From Massilia agrisoli (GTDB taxonomy: Bacteria > Pseudomonadota > Gammaproteobacteria > Burkholderiales > Burkholderiaceae_D): 64,000 bases of DNA. Below the pieces are notes generated by a model that did not search any database, had not been told where the DNA came from, and saw only the letters and a list, made by a program, of their open reading frames with translations. The stretch covers positions 124,001-188,000 of the forward strand of contig NZ_JAJHPV010000009.1 in the NCBI RefSeq assembly GCF_020831365.1, written 5' to 3'. Both the position numbers and the translations under genes were made by a program. The first letter of the stretch is position 1. Each line of letters begins with the position of its first letter. Shown here piece by piece: positions 8,621 to 17,100 of the stretch.

Positions 8621-9823
8621 GGATGCCTGCGAGGCAGCCGGGCAGTCCGGCTCCGGCGCCGTGTACAGGGCCTCCAGGCCAGCGTCTTCCAGGTCTTCCA
8701 GCAGGCAGACCAGCCTGGTGGAAGCCTGTTTCAACCCGCCCAGCAGCGGCGCCATATCGCGCAGGCCCGCGCCGGCGCGCACCGCTTCGACGATCCTGGC
8801 GCCGACATCGTGCAGCGCCCGGTGCGGCGCGTCGATGGCCTGGTACATGGGATTGTCGGCGAAGTAGCGGCCTTCGCCGTTATACCACTTGCCCAGCGCG
8901 CACTGGGTCAGGCACAGGGCCGGAAAGCCGTCGAGCTGGCGGACCGGCGAGTCCTTCGGCAGGGCCGTGCGCTGGATCGCGTAGCTGACCATCTGGCGGC
9001 GCCACTGGATGTGGTCGAGGATCGCCATGTACACCAGCCCGATCGGCATCCCGTGGCATTTGCCGATGTTGTGCCGGAACACGTCGAATTCGTTGAACGG
9101 TAAAGGACGGCTGATCAGGTAGCCCTGTGCCACCCTGCAGCCCGACTCCACCAGGAAATCGTGCTGCTCCGGCGATTCCACGCCTTCTGCCACCACGCTC
9201 AGGCCAAGCTCGTGGCCGAGCCTGATCGAGGAGCGCACGATGGTCGCGTTCTTGGGCGAATTGAGCATCCTGCCAACAATGCCCTGGTCCAGCTTGATCG
9301 TGGTAAATGGCCATTGGCTCAGCGTGTCCATGGTGGAGTAGCCGATGCCGTAGTCGTCCATGGCCAGGCCGATCCCGGCCTCGGCAAGCGCCTGCACGTT
9401 CGACAGCATGCGTTCGCCGCCCTGCAACGCCTGGGTCTCGGTGATCTCAAGTTCGAGGACGGTCGTCGCCAATCGCCGGTGCGCAAGGGCATGCAAGATC
9501 GTCCTGGTGAGGGTTGCGTCTTCCAGGTCGCGCGCGGAAACGTTGAGCGAAACCGACAAGCCCTGCCCCAGGCCGTTACCCGCTACGTCCTCCAGCAGCC
9601 TGTCCAGCAACTGCAGCGTCAGTTGCCTGATCAGCGAGCTGCGTTCTGCCAGCGGGATGAACACGCCCGGCGGGACTTCCAGGGCGTCGGGACGGCGCCA
9701 GCGCGCCAGCGCCTCGGCGCCCACGATGCGGTTGGTGACCAGCGACGCCTTCGGCTGGTAGTACAGGATGAACTCGCCATTGCGCAGTCCCTGGACGATC
9801 TCGCTCTCAATCACGGTAGCCAT
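8612..9823 (-). CDS. EAL-domain c-di-GMP phosphodiesterase with C-terminal CZB zinc sensor
   Basis: The EAL domain (about residues 5-245) keeps the catalytic set: EAL in GAEALARW, Asn in LNVSARD, EITET, the DD pair in MDDYGIGYS, Lys in TTIKLDQGIV, and AEGVES and QGYLISRPLP. It is probably active in degrading c-di-GMP. The C-terminal ~120 residues resemble a chemoreceptor zinc-binding (CZB) domain, with DHIQWR, CALGKWYNGEG and PHRALHDVG supplying His/Cys ligands. CZB domains are usually on chemoreceptors or diguanylate cyclases such as DgcZ; fusion to EAL suggests zinc-controlled turnover. The start at 9823 is preferred because GGAG lies 9 bases upstream. An ATG at 9853 adds 10 residues but has no clear ribosome site. 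Confidence 0.85.
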   Translation of the reverse strand: MATVIESEIVQGLRNGEFILYYQPKASLVTNRIVGAEALARWRRPDALEVPPGVFIPLAERSSLIRQLTLQLLDRLLEDVAGNGLGQGLSVSLNVSARDLEDATLTRTILHALAHRRLATTVLELEITETQALQGGERMLSNVQALAEAGIGLAMDDYGIGYSTMDTLSQWPFTTIKLDQGIVGRMLNSPKNATIVRSSIRLGHELGLSVVAEGVESPEQHDFLVESGCRVAQGYLISRPLPFNEFDVFRHNIGKCHGMPIGLVYMAILDHIQWRRQMVSYAIQRTALPKDSPVRQLDGFPALCLTQCALGKWYNGEGRYFADNPMYQAIDAPHRALHDVGARIVEAVRAGAGLRDMAPLLGGLKQASTRLVCLLEDLEDAGLEALYTAPEPDCPAASQASLG

Positions 9824-9853
9824 GGCACGCCACTCCGCCGATGCCGATAACAT

Positions 9854-9871
9854 CTTTATCTACCGATAAAG
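9854..9871. promoter_or_regulatory. Inverted repeat before the EAL gene
   Basis: CTTTATC-TACC-GATAAAG forms perfect 7-base arms with a 4-base spacer, directly before the longer possible start at 9853. It could be an operator or a 5' hairpin. The remaining ~245 bases up to 10117 show no gene. Confidence 0.4.
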
Positions 9872-10117
9872 GCAGGCCGTCAAGCCCGGTCCGATGCCGC
9901 CGGGGCCGGCGCGCCGGCCTGGGGAAAGCGACCTGCAGGCAATCGATTCATCGATCACCATCCCCTTACCGGGGCTGGACCGAGGACGCGGCGGACCCAG
10001 CGGCTTCGCCGCTGTGGTCGGATGACGATCACTTCGCGCGATGGGCGTGGTTGCGGTAAGCCGGCCGCGCTGCGTTGACTCCAAACAGTTGACGCGCACG
10101 CGCCGACCCGCGCCGGC

Positions 10118-10921
10118 TCAGGCTGGCCGGCCCGTGTAGCGGCTTGCCGGCGCGCTGCCCGACAGTTCGCCATGCATGGCGGTGCGGGCCGACTCGAACG
10201 CCTGGTACTTGGCGCCGTCCTCCAGCCCTGGCAGGGTGGCGAACTCGCCCAGGTCCAGGCCGGCCAGCGCCGCGTCGACCATGGCGTCGGCGCGCATCAC
10301 GATCTCTTGCGGCAGGTGCTCGACCGGCAGGCCGGCCGCGCTCCAGAACTCCGTCGCGGTGGCGCCGGGCAGCACGACCTGCACGCGCACGCCGCGCTCG
10401 CCCAGTTCATGCTTGAGCGACTGGCTCAGCGCCAGCACATAGGCCTTGGTCGCGCCATACACGCCATTGAGCAGCTCGGGTGCGATCGCGACGATGGAAG
10501 CAATGTTGATGAAGGTGCCGTGTCCGCGCGCGGCGAAGCCGGGCGCCGCTGCATAGGTCAGGCGGGTCAGCGCGGTGACGTTCAGCGCGATCATGTCGTC
10601 CATCTTGCCGATGTCCGATTCCAGCAACGGGCCGGTGGCGCCGACACCGGCATTATTCACCAGCATGGTGATGCTGCTGTCTGTGCGCAGCAAGGTTTCG
10701 ACCTGGCGCAGCTCATCGTCGACGGTCAGGTCGGCTCGCACCGTCCTGACCTTGCGTCCGCTGTGCTGCTCCAAGCGCCCGGCCAGGTCCTGGAGCCGGT
10801 CTTCGTTGCGCGCCACGAGGATCAGGTCGTAGCCGCGTGCTGCCAGCCGCTCCGCATACAAGGCGCCAATGCCGGTCGATGCGCCGGTGATCAGGGCAGT
10901 GCCCAGGTTCGAATCGTTCAT
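10118..10921 (-). CDS. SDR-family oxidoreductase under MarR control
   Basis: A 267-residue classical short-chain dehydrogenase. It has the cofactor motif TGASTGIG at residues 12-19, NNAGVG near 90, the catalytic Ser in NIASIV, and the YxxxK pair in YGATK near 155-160. Substrate is unknown. ARNEDR after the second strand favours NADPH. It lies downstream of a marR gene on the same strand. A 16-base palindrome 43 bases before its ATG closely matches the one in front of marR, so both are probably repressed by that MarR. Confidence 0.9.
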   Translation of the reverse strand: MNDSNLGTALITGASTGIGALYAERLAARGYDLILVARNEDRLQDLAGRLEQHSGRKVRTVRADLTVDDELRQVETLLRTDSSITMLVNNAGVGATGPLLESDIGKMDDMIALNVTALTRLTYAAAPGFAARGHGTFINIASIVAIAPELLNGVYGATKAYVLALSQSLKHELGERGVRVQVVLPGATATEFWSAAGLPVEHLPQEIVMRADAMVDAALAGLDLGEFATLPGLEDGAKYQAFESARTAMHGELSGSAPASRYTGRPA

Positions 10922-10963
10922 GTTGCTCTCCTATGGACAGTTAAATAAAACGGGCGCGCTGAC

Positions 10964-10979
10964 ATGTGTGTACACACAT
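10964..10979. promoter_or_regulatory. MarR-type operator before SDR gene
   Basis: ATGTGTGTACACACAT is a perfect 16-base palindrome in the 119-base gap between marR and the SDR gene. It shares the TGTGTG/CACACA arms with the palindrome at 11476-11493. Confidence 0.75.
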
Positions 10980-11040
10980 ATTCGGACAAACCCCTGTACT
11001 GCAAGCCAGTGCTCGCGTCGCTGGCACTGGCTGAATCAAG

Positions 11041-11463
11041 TTAGCTGCTGAGTCCCCGTATTGATTCGCGCATCTGTTGCGCCAGGCCGGCGCCGAAGAT
11101 GCGTTCGAATTCCGCCTGGGCTTCCTGCCACAAGGGAATGGCCTGCTGGAGGCGCTCGCGCCCCGCCGCGCTCAGGCTGATGACATGGCGCCGCGCATCG
11201 TTTTGGTCGACCGCCTGGTCCACCAGCGCGTCGCGCTCAAGCGGCTGCAACGCCCGCACGATACTGGTGCGTTCCATCGCCAGCGCCTCGACCAGTTCCT
11301 TGATCGATGCGCTGCCCGCTTCGTCGAGGTGGGCGAGCAAGGCGAACTGCGAGCTGGTGAGGCCGGCGGGCGCAAGATGGTCTTCGTACATCTTGGTAAT
11401 CAGGCGCGCCGCCTTGCGCGAAGCAAAGCAGTTGCAGGAATCAAGGCGTTCGGTGGTAGGCAT
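11041..11463 (-). CDS. MarR-family transcriptional regulator
   Basis: A 140-residue MarR protein. The winged helix is at about residues 28-100 (LTSSQFALLAHLDEAGSASIKELVEAL; RALQPLERDALVDQ; NDARRHVISLSAAGRE), with a dimerising C-terminal helix. The frame extends to 11520, but that start would put the operator palindrome inside the coding region, so the ATG at 11463 is used; no strong ribosome site is visible. The palindrome ends 12 bases upstream, consistent with autorepression. Cys residues in the N-terminal SCNCF could give redox sensing as in OhrR/DUF24-type regulators, but this is only a possibility. Confidence 0.85.
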   Translation of the reverse strand: MPTTERLDSCNCFASRKAARLITKMYEDHLAPAGLTSSQFALLAHLDEAGSASIKELVEALAMERTSIVRALQPLERDALVDQAVDQNDARRHVISLSAAGRERLQQAIPLWQEAQAEFERIFGAGLAQQMRESIRGLSS

Positions 11464-11475
11464 GCTGCGATTTTG

Positions 11476-11493
11476 ATGTGTGTGCACACACAT
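11476..11493. promoter_or_regulatory. MarR-type operator before marR
   Basis: ATGTGTGTGCACACACAT is a perfect 18-base palindrome just upstream of the marR start. It pairs with the near-identical site at 10964-10979, so one regulator probably controls both promoters. Confidence 0.75.
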
Positions 11494-11539
11494 GTCAAGC
11501 ACTAATTTCGTCGCCCGCATTTCCCGACGCGGGCGAACC

Positions 11540-12283
11540 TTAGCTTGCGGTGGCTGGTTTTGCGCGCCGCACCTGCTCGCGCAGCGCGTTGCGCTCGGAC
11601 TTGGCGGCGTCGAGCTGGGTGCGCAATTCGGCGATTTCGGCGGCGAAATTGTCGCGCGCGGTCACGGCGCCAACCAGCTCCATTTCGGCGGCAAGACGCG
11701 CATCCGACTCGGTCGCCAGCGCCGCCACATTGCGCTCGACCTGCTCGCGCAGGGTTGCCAGCTGCGCATCCTTGCCGTCGATCGCCAGCTGGTCCTTTGC
11801 CTTGCCGACCAGCGCATCGGTGGCCACCTTGCGCGCGTCGCGCAGCTCAGTTGTCAGCCGTTCAATTTCTTCGCTGCGCTCGATGGCGGTCGCCATGGCC
11901 TGGTCGCGTTCGGAGGTAATCGCTTCCACCTCGGCCGCCAGTTCTTCGCGCGCTTCCTCCAGCGCTTCGCCCGATTGCAGCAGGGCTTCCATGTCGCTCT
12001 CGGACTGCTCCAGCGCCTCGCGCACGCCGGCGCCCGCATCGTGCGCAAATTGCTGCGCCCAGGCGCCCAGGGCAGCGGCCAGCGCCTCCGGAATCTCCAC
12101 CTTCGGCGCTTCTGCCGGCTTGGCCTGGCCTGCGCGCCACTGGGTAAGGTGCTTGTGAATTGTGTAAGGTGAACCGGTGCCCAGCACCTCGCGCACCGCG
12201 TCGATGGTGACCTGCTCGCCATCGTTCTGCAAGCCGATGGCCGCCGCCGAAACTTGGTCGAATGTGACTTCCTGGCGTGACAT
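11540..12283 (-). CDS. KfrA-like DNA-binding coiled-coil protein
   Basis: A 247-residue protein. The N-terminal ~110 residues match the KfrA_N DNA-binding domain (VTFDQVSAAAIGL; TIDAVREVLGTGSPYTIHKHL). It is followed by a long Glu/Ala/Arg-rich coiled coil (about 100-235) typical of KfrA and alpha-helical nucoid-associated regulators. KfrA was described on plasmids, where it autoregulates and may help segregation; chromosomal copies are common and of unknown role. GGAGAAGG lies upstream of the ATG. A broken duplicate is at 4726-5281. Confidence 0.85.
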   Translation of the reverse strand: MSRQEVTFDQVSAAAIGLQNDGEQVTIDAVREVLGTGSPYTIHKHLTQWRAGQAKPAEAPKVEIPEALAAALGAWAQQFAHDAGAGVREALEQSESDMEALLQSGEALEEAREELAAEVEAITSERDQAMATAIERSEEIERLTTELRDARKVATDALVGKAKDQLAIDGKDAQLATLREQVERNVAALATESDARLAAEMELVGAVTARDNFAAEIAELRTQLDAAKSERNALREQVRRAKPATAS

Positions 12284-12491
12284 CGCCTTCTCCAGTGAAT
12301 TGCATTTAATTGCGGTAACGAATCATACGCTACCCAACGGCAACATTGGCGCCTGGTGCCCCAGAGTGTAGCGCCGTGTGTACAGCCATTCGCGTTCAGA
12401 TTCCTTAAGGCAGTTTAAGGCGGCACAAGGTCGGCGCGGGATACATTGCGCATGCACCATCCTGTGCCTATTTTTTCCATTGAGCCTACAC

Positions 12492-14162
12492 ATGAACCTG
12501 TCACAGGCACTCCTCCACGCACTCCGCGACCACGGCGCGCGTGAAATTTTCGGCATCCCCGGCGACTTCGTCCTGGCCTTCTTCCGCCAAATCGAAACCT
12601 CCGGCATCCTGCCAATGTACACCCTGAGCCATGAACCCGCCGTCGGGTTCGCCGCCGATGCCGCGGCGCGCTACCACAGCCGCCTTGGCGTGGCCGCCGT
12701 CACCTATGGCGCTGGCGCGCTCAACATGGTCAATGCGGTGGCCTCCTCGTATGCCGAGAAGGTGCCGCTGGTCGTCATCTCGGGCGCTCCCGGCGCCGCC
12801 GAGCGCACCAGTGGCTACCTGCTGCACCACCAGGCCAAGACGCTCGACTCGCAGCTGGCCATCTTCCGCGAAATCACCTGCGACCAGGTCGTGCTGGACG
12901 ATCCTGCGCGCGCCCCGCAAGACCTGGCGCGCGTGCTGGCCAACTGCCTGGCCCAGTCGCGCCCCGTGTATATCGAACTGCCGCGCGACCTGGTCAACGC
13001 GCCTTGCGCGCGCGCGCCGCGCCTGGCCGCGCCCGCGGTCAACCCCGACACGCTGGCGGCCTGCGCCGCCGCCGTGTTCGCGCGCCTGTCGCTTGCCGCC
13101 GCCCCGGTGCTGCTGGTCGGCGTCGAAATCCGCCGCTACGGCATCGAGAAAAAGGTCGCCCGCCTGGCGCGCCTGCTCAACATCCCGGTGGTGACCACCT
13201 TCATGGGCCGCGGCCTGCTGGCCGACACCGATGCGCCACTGCTCGGCACCTACCTCGGCGTGGCCGGGCCGGCCCAGCTCACTACGGCGGTGGAGCAGTC
13301 CGATGCCCTGCTGATGTTGGGCGTGATCGTTTCGGACACGAACTTCGGCATTTCAGGCAACAAGATCGACCTGCAGCGCAGCATCCGCGCCAGCGACGGC
13401 GCCGTCACGATGGACTACCAGGTCTATCCGGGCGTGTCGCTGGAAGCGCTGGTCGACGCCCTGTTGGCGCGCGGCGACGCGCTCAGCGAAGCGGCGATCC
13501 AGCTGCAGCCGGCGATCTACCCGCGCGGCCTGAAGCGCGACGCGGCCAGCATCGCCCCGCGCGATATCGCCCGCGCCCTCAACGACGTACTGGCGCAGCA
13601 CCCCGGCCTGCCGCTGGCGGCGGACATCGGCGACTGCCTGTTCACCGCCCTCGACATCGCCCACACCGACCTGGTCGCACCCGGCTACTACGCCACCATG
13701 GGCTATGGCGTTCCGGCCGGCCTTGGACTGCAGGCTGCCGGCGCCGGCCGTCCCATCGTCCTGGTGGGCGACGGCGCCTTCCAGATGACTGGCTGGGAGC
13801 TGGGCAATTGCCAGCGCTACGGCTGGGACCCGGTCGTCATCGTCTTTAACAACTGCAGCTGGGAGATGCTGCGCGCGTTCGAGCCGGACTCCGGCTTCAC
13901 CGACCTGAGCGACTGGCATTTCGCCGACATGGCCGAGGCGCTCGGCGGCCGCGGCAGCCGTGTCGCCACCCGCGCCCAACTGGGCGAGGCGCTGGACGCG
14001 GCGCTCGGCCGGCGCGGCAAGTTCGAGCTGATCGAGGTGATGATCCCGCGCGGTACCGTCTCCGACACGCTGGCGCGCTTTGTCGACGGCGTGCGCCGCC
14101 TGCAGCGCCCCGCGCAAGCAGTCGCCGTGGCAGTGCCGCGCGAGCTCGAGCCAGCCCTCTGA
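12492..14162 (+). CDS. ipdC: Indolepyruvate/phenylpyruvate decarboxylase (ThDP enzyme)
   Basis: A 556-residue thiamine-diphosphate enzyme. The N-terminal pyrimidine-binding domain has FGIPGDFVLAFF and LSHEPAVGFAADAAARY with the catalytic Glu. A central domain follows, then the C-terminal PP-binding motif GDGAFQMTGWELGNCQ...NN. Similarity by eye is greatest to Azospirillum-type IpdC/PpdC, which decarboxylates indole-3-pyruvate or phenylpyruvate to the aldehyde. The open frame begins at 12378, but homology begins at the ATG at 12492. It heads a tight operon: ubiU starts 16 bases downstream. Its partners suggest an anaerobic role, perhaps disposal of aromatic 2-oxo acids or auxin-type aldehyde production; no TTGAT-type box is clear upstream (12284-12491). 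Confidence 0.85.
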   Translation: MNLSQALLHALRDHGAREIFGIPGDFVLAFFRQIETSGILPMYTLSHEPAVGFAADAAARYHSRLGVAAVTYGAGALNMVNAVASSYAEKVPLVVISGAPGAAERTSGYLLHHQAKTLDSQLAIFREITCDQVVLDDPARAPQDLARVLANCLAQSRPVYIELPRDLVNAPCARAPRLAAPAVNPDTLAACAAAVFARLSLAAAPVLLVGVEIRRYGIEKKVARLARLLNIPVVTTFMGRGLLADTDAPLLGTYLGVAGPAQLTTAVEQSDALLMLGVIVSDTNFGISGNKIDLQRSIRASDGAVTMDYQVYPGVSLEALVDALLARGDALSEAAIQLQPAIYPRGLKRDAASIAPRDIARALNDVLAQHPGLPLAADIGDCLFTALDIAHTDLVAPGYYATMGYGVPAGLGLQAAGAGRPIVLVGDGAFQMTGWELGNCQRYGWDPVVIVFNNCSWEMLRAFEPDSGFTDLSDWHFADMAEALGGRGSRVATRAQLGEALDAALGRRGKFELIEVMIPRGTVSDTLARFVDGVRRLQRPAQAVAVAVPRELEPAL

Positions 14163-14178
14163 CACCGGATACCACAAC

Positions 14179-15201
14179 ATGAATACACCACAGACCCACC
14201 AGGTCCCGGAACTGGTCTGCCCCGCAGGCAGCCTGCCCGCCCTGAAGGCGGCGGTCGACAACGGCGCCGATTGCGTCTACCTCGGCTTTCGCGACGCCAC
14301 CAATGCCCGCAACTTCGCCGGGCTTAATTTCGACGACCAGGCCATCGAGCAGGGCATCGCCTACGCCCACCGGCAAGGCTGCAAGGTGCTGGTCGCGCTA
14401 AACACTTATCCACAGGCGGGCAGCTGGCGCGACTGGCGCAGCGCCGCCGCCCGCGCCGCCGAGGCCGGGGTGCACGCGCTGATCTGCGCCGACCCGGCCC
14501 TGATGGCCTGGGTGGCCGAGCACCATCCCAACCTGCGCCTGCACCTGTCGGTGCAAGGCTCGGCCACCAATTATGAAGCGATCAACTTCTATCACCGCCA
14601 CTTCGGCATTTCGCGCGCGGTGCTGCCGCGCGTGCTGTCGATGGCCCAGGTACGCCAGCTGATCGCCAACACGCCGGTGGAGATCGAGGTGTTCGGTTTC
14701 GGCAGCCTGTGCGTGATGGTCGAGGGCCGCTGCGCGCTGTCGTCCTACGCCACCGGCGAATCGCCGAATACCCACGGCGTGTGTTCGCCGGCCAAGGCGG
14801 TGCGTTGGGTCGGCACGCCGCAAGGCGTCGAGGCGCGCCTGAACGGCGTGCTGATCGACCGCTACGCGCCGGAAGAAAACGCCAGCTACCCCACGCTGTG
14901 CAAGGGCCGCTTCGAGGTGGAGGGCGAAAGCTACTACGCCATCGAGGAGCCGGCCAGCCTGAACACGCTCGAGCTGCTGCCGCAGCTGATCGACGCGGGC
15001 GTACGCGCCGTGAAGATCGAAGGCCGCCAGCGCAGCCCTGCCTATGTCACCCAGGTCACCAAGGTCTGGCGCGCGGCGCTCGACGCCTGCCGCGACAACC
15101 CGGCGCGCTATTCCGTCAACCCTGGCTGGAAAGCGTCGCTCGGCAAGGTGGCCGAAGGGCAGCAGCACACATTGGGCGCATATCACCGTGCCTGGAAATA
15201 A
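14179..15201 (+). CDS. ubiU: O2-independent ubiquinone hydroxylation protein UbiU (U32 family)
   Basis: A 340-residue peptidase-U32-type protein. Four cysteines, C178, C185, C202 and C241 (CX6C, CX16C, CX38C), reproduce the spacing of the [4Fe-4S] ligands of E. coli UbiU. With UbiV it forms a complex that hydroxylates ubiquinone precursors without oxygen, using prephenate as the hydroxyl donor in E. coli. The N-terminus LVCPAGSLPALKAAVDNGAD is typical. The ATG at 14179 is 16 bases after ipdC; the longer open frame upstream overlaps ipdC and was rejected. ubiV follows by 19 bases. Allows quinone synthesis for denitrification under anoxia. Confidence 0.95.
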   Translation: MNTPQTHQVPELVCPAGSLPALKAAVDNGADCVYLGFRDATNARNFAGLNFDDQAIEQGIAYAHRQGCKVLVALNTYPQAGSWRDWRSAAARAAEAGVHALICADPALMAWVAEHHPNLRLHLSVQGSATNYEAINFYHRHFGISRAVLPRVLSMAQVRQLIANTPVEIEVFGFGSLCVMVEGRCALSSYATGESPNTHGVCSPAKAVRWVGTPQGVEARLNGVLIDRYAPEENASYPTLCKGRFEVEGESYYAIEEPASLNTLELLPQLIDAGVRAVKIEGRQRSPAYVTQVTKVWRAALDACRDNPARYSVNPGWKASLGKVAEGQQHTLGAYHRAWK

Positions 15202-15220
15202 AATCTACTGGAGTCTTCCC

Positions 15221-16114
15221 ATGTTAAAGCTGGCCCTGGGGCCTGTCCTGACCTACTGGCCGCGCGCCATCATCTTCGAGTTCTACCAGCAGGTGGCCGA
15301 AGGACCGGCCGATATCGTCTACATCGGCGAGACCGTGTGCTCGCGCCGCCACGAACTTAAACTGAGCGACTGGCTCGACGTGGCCGAGCTGCTGGCCGGC
15401 GCCGGCAAGCAAGTGGTGCTGTCCACCCAGGCGCTGATCGAGGCCAACACCGAGCTGGCCACGCTGCGCAAAATCACTGCCAATGGCCGCTACCTGGTCG
15501 AAGCCAACGATTTCGGCGCGGTCCACAGCCTGCCGCCGGCAACGCCGTTTGTCGCCGGCCCCCATCTCAACCTGTACAACGGCCCGTCGCTGGCCATGCT
15601 TGCCGAACTTGGCGCCACGCGCTGGGTGCCGCCGCTTGAAATGGGCCGCGAGCAGCTGGCAGATGTGCTGCGCGACGGCCCGGCCGGCATCGAGACCGAG
15701 GTGTTCGCGCACGGCCGCATGCCGCTGGCCTTCTCGGCGCGCTGCTTCACCGCGCGCAACCGCAACCTGCCGAAGGACGATTGCCAATTCAGCTGCATGG
15801 AGCATCCCGACGGCCTGCTGCTGCGCACGCGCGAGCACAAGCCCTTCCTGGTCTTGAACGGAACGCAGACCCAATCGTCCAGCGTCTATTGCCTGATTGG
15901 CGAACTGGCCCAGCTTGCGCAAGCCGGCGTGGACATCATCCGCATCAGCCCGCAGGCAACCGGCACGGTACGGGTGCTCGAGATCTACGACCAGGCGCGG
16001 CGCGGCCTGCTGGGCGCGGAAGAGGCGCGCCAGCAGCTGGAACCGCTGCTCCCGGGCGAAGCCTGCAATGGCTACTGGTACGGCGTTCCCGGCATGGACC
16101 AGGTGGCCGCATGA
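15221..16114 (+). CDS. ubiV: O2-independent ubiquinone biosynthesis protein UbiV
   Basis: A 297-residue U32-type partner of UbiU. Cysteines C40, C175, C188 and C192 (the last three as CX12CX3C in SARCFTARNRNLPKDDCQFSC) match the [4Fe-4S] ligand pattern known for UbiV. GGAG lies 7 bases before the ATG. Its stop overlaps the ubiT start (ATGA at 16111), so the two are translationally coupled. Confidence 0.95.
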   Translation: MLKLALGPVLTYWPRAIIFEFYQQVAEGPADIVYIGETVCSRRHELKLSDWLDVAELLAGAGKQVVLSTQALIEANTELATLRKITANGRYLVEANDFGAVHSLPPATPFVAGPHLNLYNGPSLAMLAELGATRWVPPLEMGREQLADVLRDGPAGIETEVFAHGRMPLAFSARCFTARNRNLPKDDCQFSCMEHPDGLLLRTREHKPFLVLNGTQTQSSSVYCLIGELAQLAQAGVDIIRISPQATGTVRVLEIYDQARRGLLGAEEARQQLEPLLPGEACNGYWYGVPGMDQVAA

Positions 16115-16599
16115 ACTGGCGCCAGCGTACCGCAAGCGGCCTGCCGCCCCTGTCCGTAGCGGGCTTCACCTCGCGCCTGCCCGCCTATCCCGGCTCGTGG
16201 CTGTTCGCGCGCATGCTTAATGCGACGCTCGCGCGGCAGCTGCCCGCCGACGTGCGCGCGGCGCTCGAAGCGCGGCCCCTGCGGCTGCGCATCATCAACC
16301 TTGGCATCGCCTTCGATGTCTGCTGGCGCGGCAAAGCCTTTGTGGCCTTGCACCCGGTCGCGCAGCCCGACCTGACTGTCGCCGCATCGCTCAATGACCT
16401 GTGGCTGATGGCGCGCCGCCAGGAAGACCCCGACAGCCTGTTTTTCAGCCGCCGCCTGCTGCTCGAAGGCGACACCGAGCTGGGGCTGATCTTCAAGAAC
16501 TGCCTCGACGCCTTCGACCTCGGCGCCTTTGACTTATTCCTGCAGCGCGTCGCGCACCTGCGCCCGCGGCCTGCTTCAACCCACAAGGACACACCATGA
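16111..16599 (+). CDS. ubiT: Ubiquinone accessory lipid-binding protein UbiT (SCP2 domain)
   Basis: A 162-residue protein whose central part (about 45-130) is an SCP2 sterol-carrier fold: FVALHPVAQPDLTVAASLNDLWLMARR; FFSRRLLLEGDTELGLIFKN. UbiT replaces the accessory factor UbiJ during anaerobic ubiquinone synthesis and holds the hydrophobic intermediates. It completes the ubiU-V-T set. The start overlaps ubiV and the end overlaps the next gene, both as ATGA. Confidence 0.92.
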   Translation: MNWRQRTASGLPPLSVAGFTSRLPAYPGSWLFARMLNATLARQLPADVRAALEARPLRLRIINLGIAFDVCWRGKAFVALHPVAQPDLTVAASLNDLWLMARRQEDPDSLFFSRRLLLEGDTELGLIFKNCLDAFDLGAFDLFLQRVAHLRPRPASTHKDTP

Positions 16600-17087
16600 C
16601 TTCCCGCCTTACTGGCGCTGCGGTTATCGCAGCGACCTTCTTTGTCCCGCTGACCGCCTTCGCACACACCGGCAACGCCGATGCAAGCCACGGCGCCACC
16701 GTCACCGGCGCCGGGCGCGCCGGCCAGCTGTCGAACGTCACCCGCACCGTCACCATCGGCATGGCCGACACGATGCGTTTCACGCCCGGCGACCTGGTGG
16801 TCGAACGCGGCCAGACCGTCAAGATCATCGCCCGCAACGACGGCGAAGTGCTGCACGAGATCGTGCTTGGCACCCGCGAGGAGATCGAGAAGCACCGCGC
16901 GGCCATGCGCGAGGAGCCGGGCATGGCGCACGGCGCACCGTACATGGCGCATGTGGCGCCCGGCGAAAGCCAGCAGATCATCTGGCAGTTCGACCGGCCA
17001 GGCAAATTTGAATTCGCCTGCCTGCTGCCCGGGCACTACGAGTCGGGCATGACCGGCTCGCTCACCGTCGAGCATCCGACAACCTGA
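16596..17087 (+). CDS. Periplasmic type-1 copper protein (cupredoxin)
   Basis: A 163-residue secreted protein with a signal peptide that probably ends after residue 23 (AFA-HTG). The cupredoxin ligands are visible: His87 in LHEIV, then Cys142, His147 and Met152 in ACLLPGHYESGM. The insert between the first His and the Cys is rich in Met and His (REEPGMAHGAPYMAH). This plastocyanin/azurin-like family could carry electrons to NirK, or bind copper. Translationally coupled to ubiT (ATGA) and 13 bases ahead of nrdJ, it is part of the anaerobic operon. The N-terminal domain of the nirK at 27535 has the same CTLPGH-type ligand loop. Confidence 0.88.
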   Translation: MTSRLTGAAVIAATFFVPLTAFAHTGNADASHGATVTGAGRAGQLSNVTRTVTIGMADTMRFTPGDLVVERGQTVKIIARNDGEVLHEIVLGTREEIEKHRAAMREEPGMAHGAPYMAHVAPGESQQIIWQFDRPGKFEFACLLPGHYESGMTGSLTVEHPTT

Positions 17088-17100
17088 TACCAGGACAAAC

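Noticed and set aside
12284-12491. FNR/Dnr-type box before ipdC
   Set aside because: I looked for TTGAT-N4-ATCAA forms; nothing is closer than several mismatches. There are only CCTTAAGG and short TTAAGGC repeats. Anaerobic control of this operon remains unproven.
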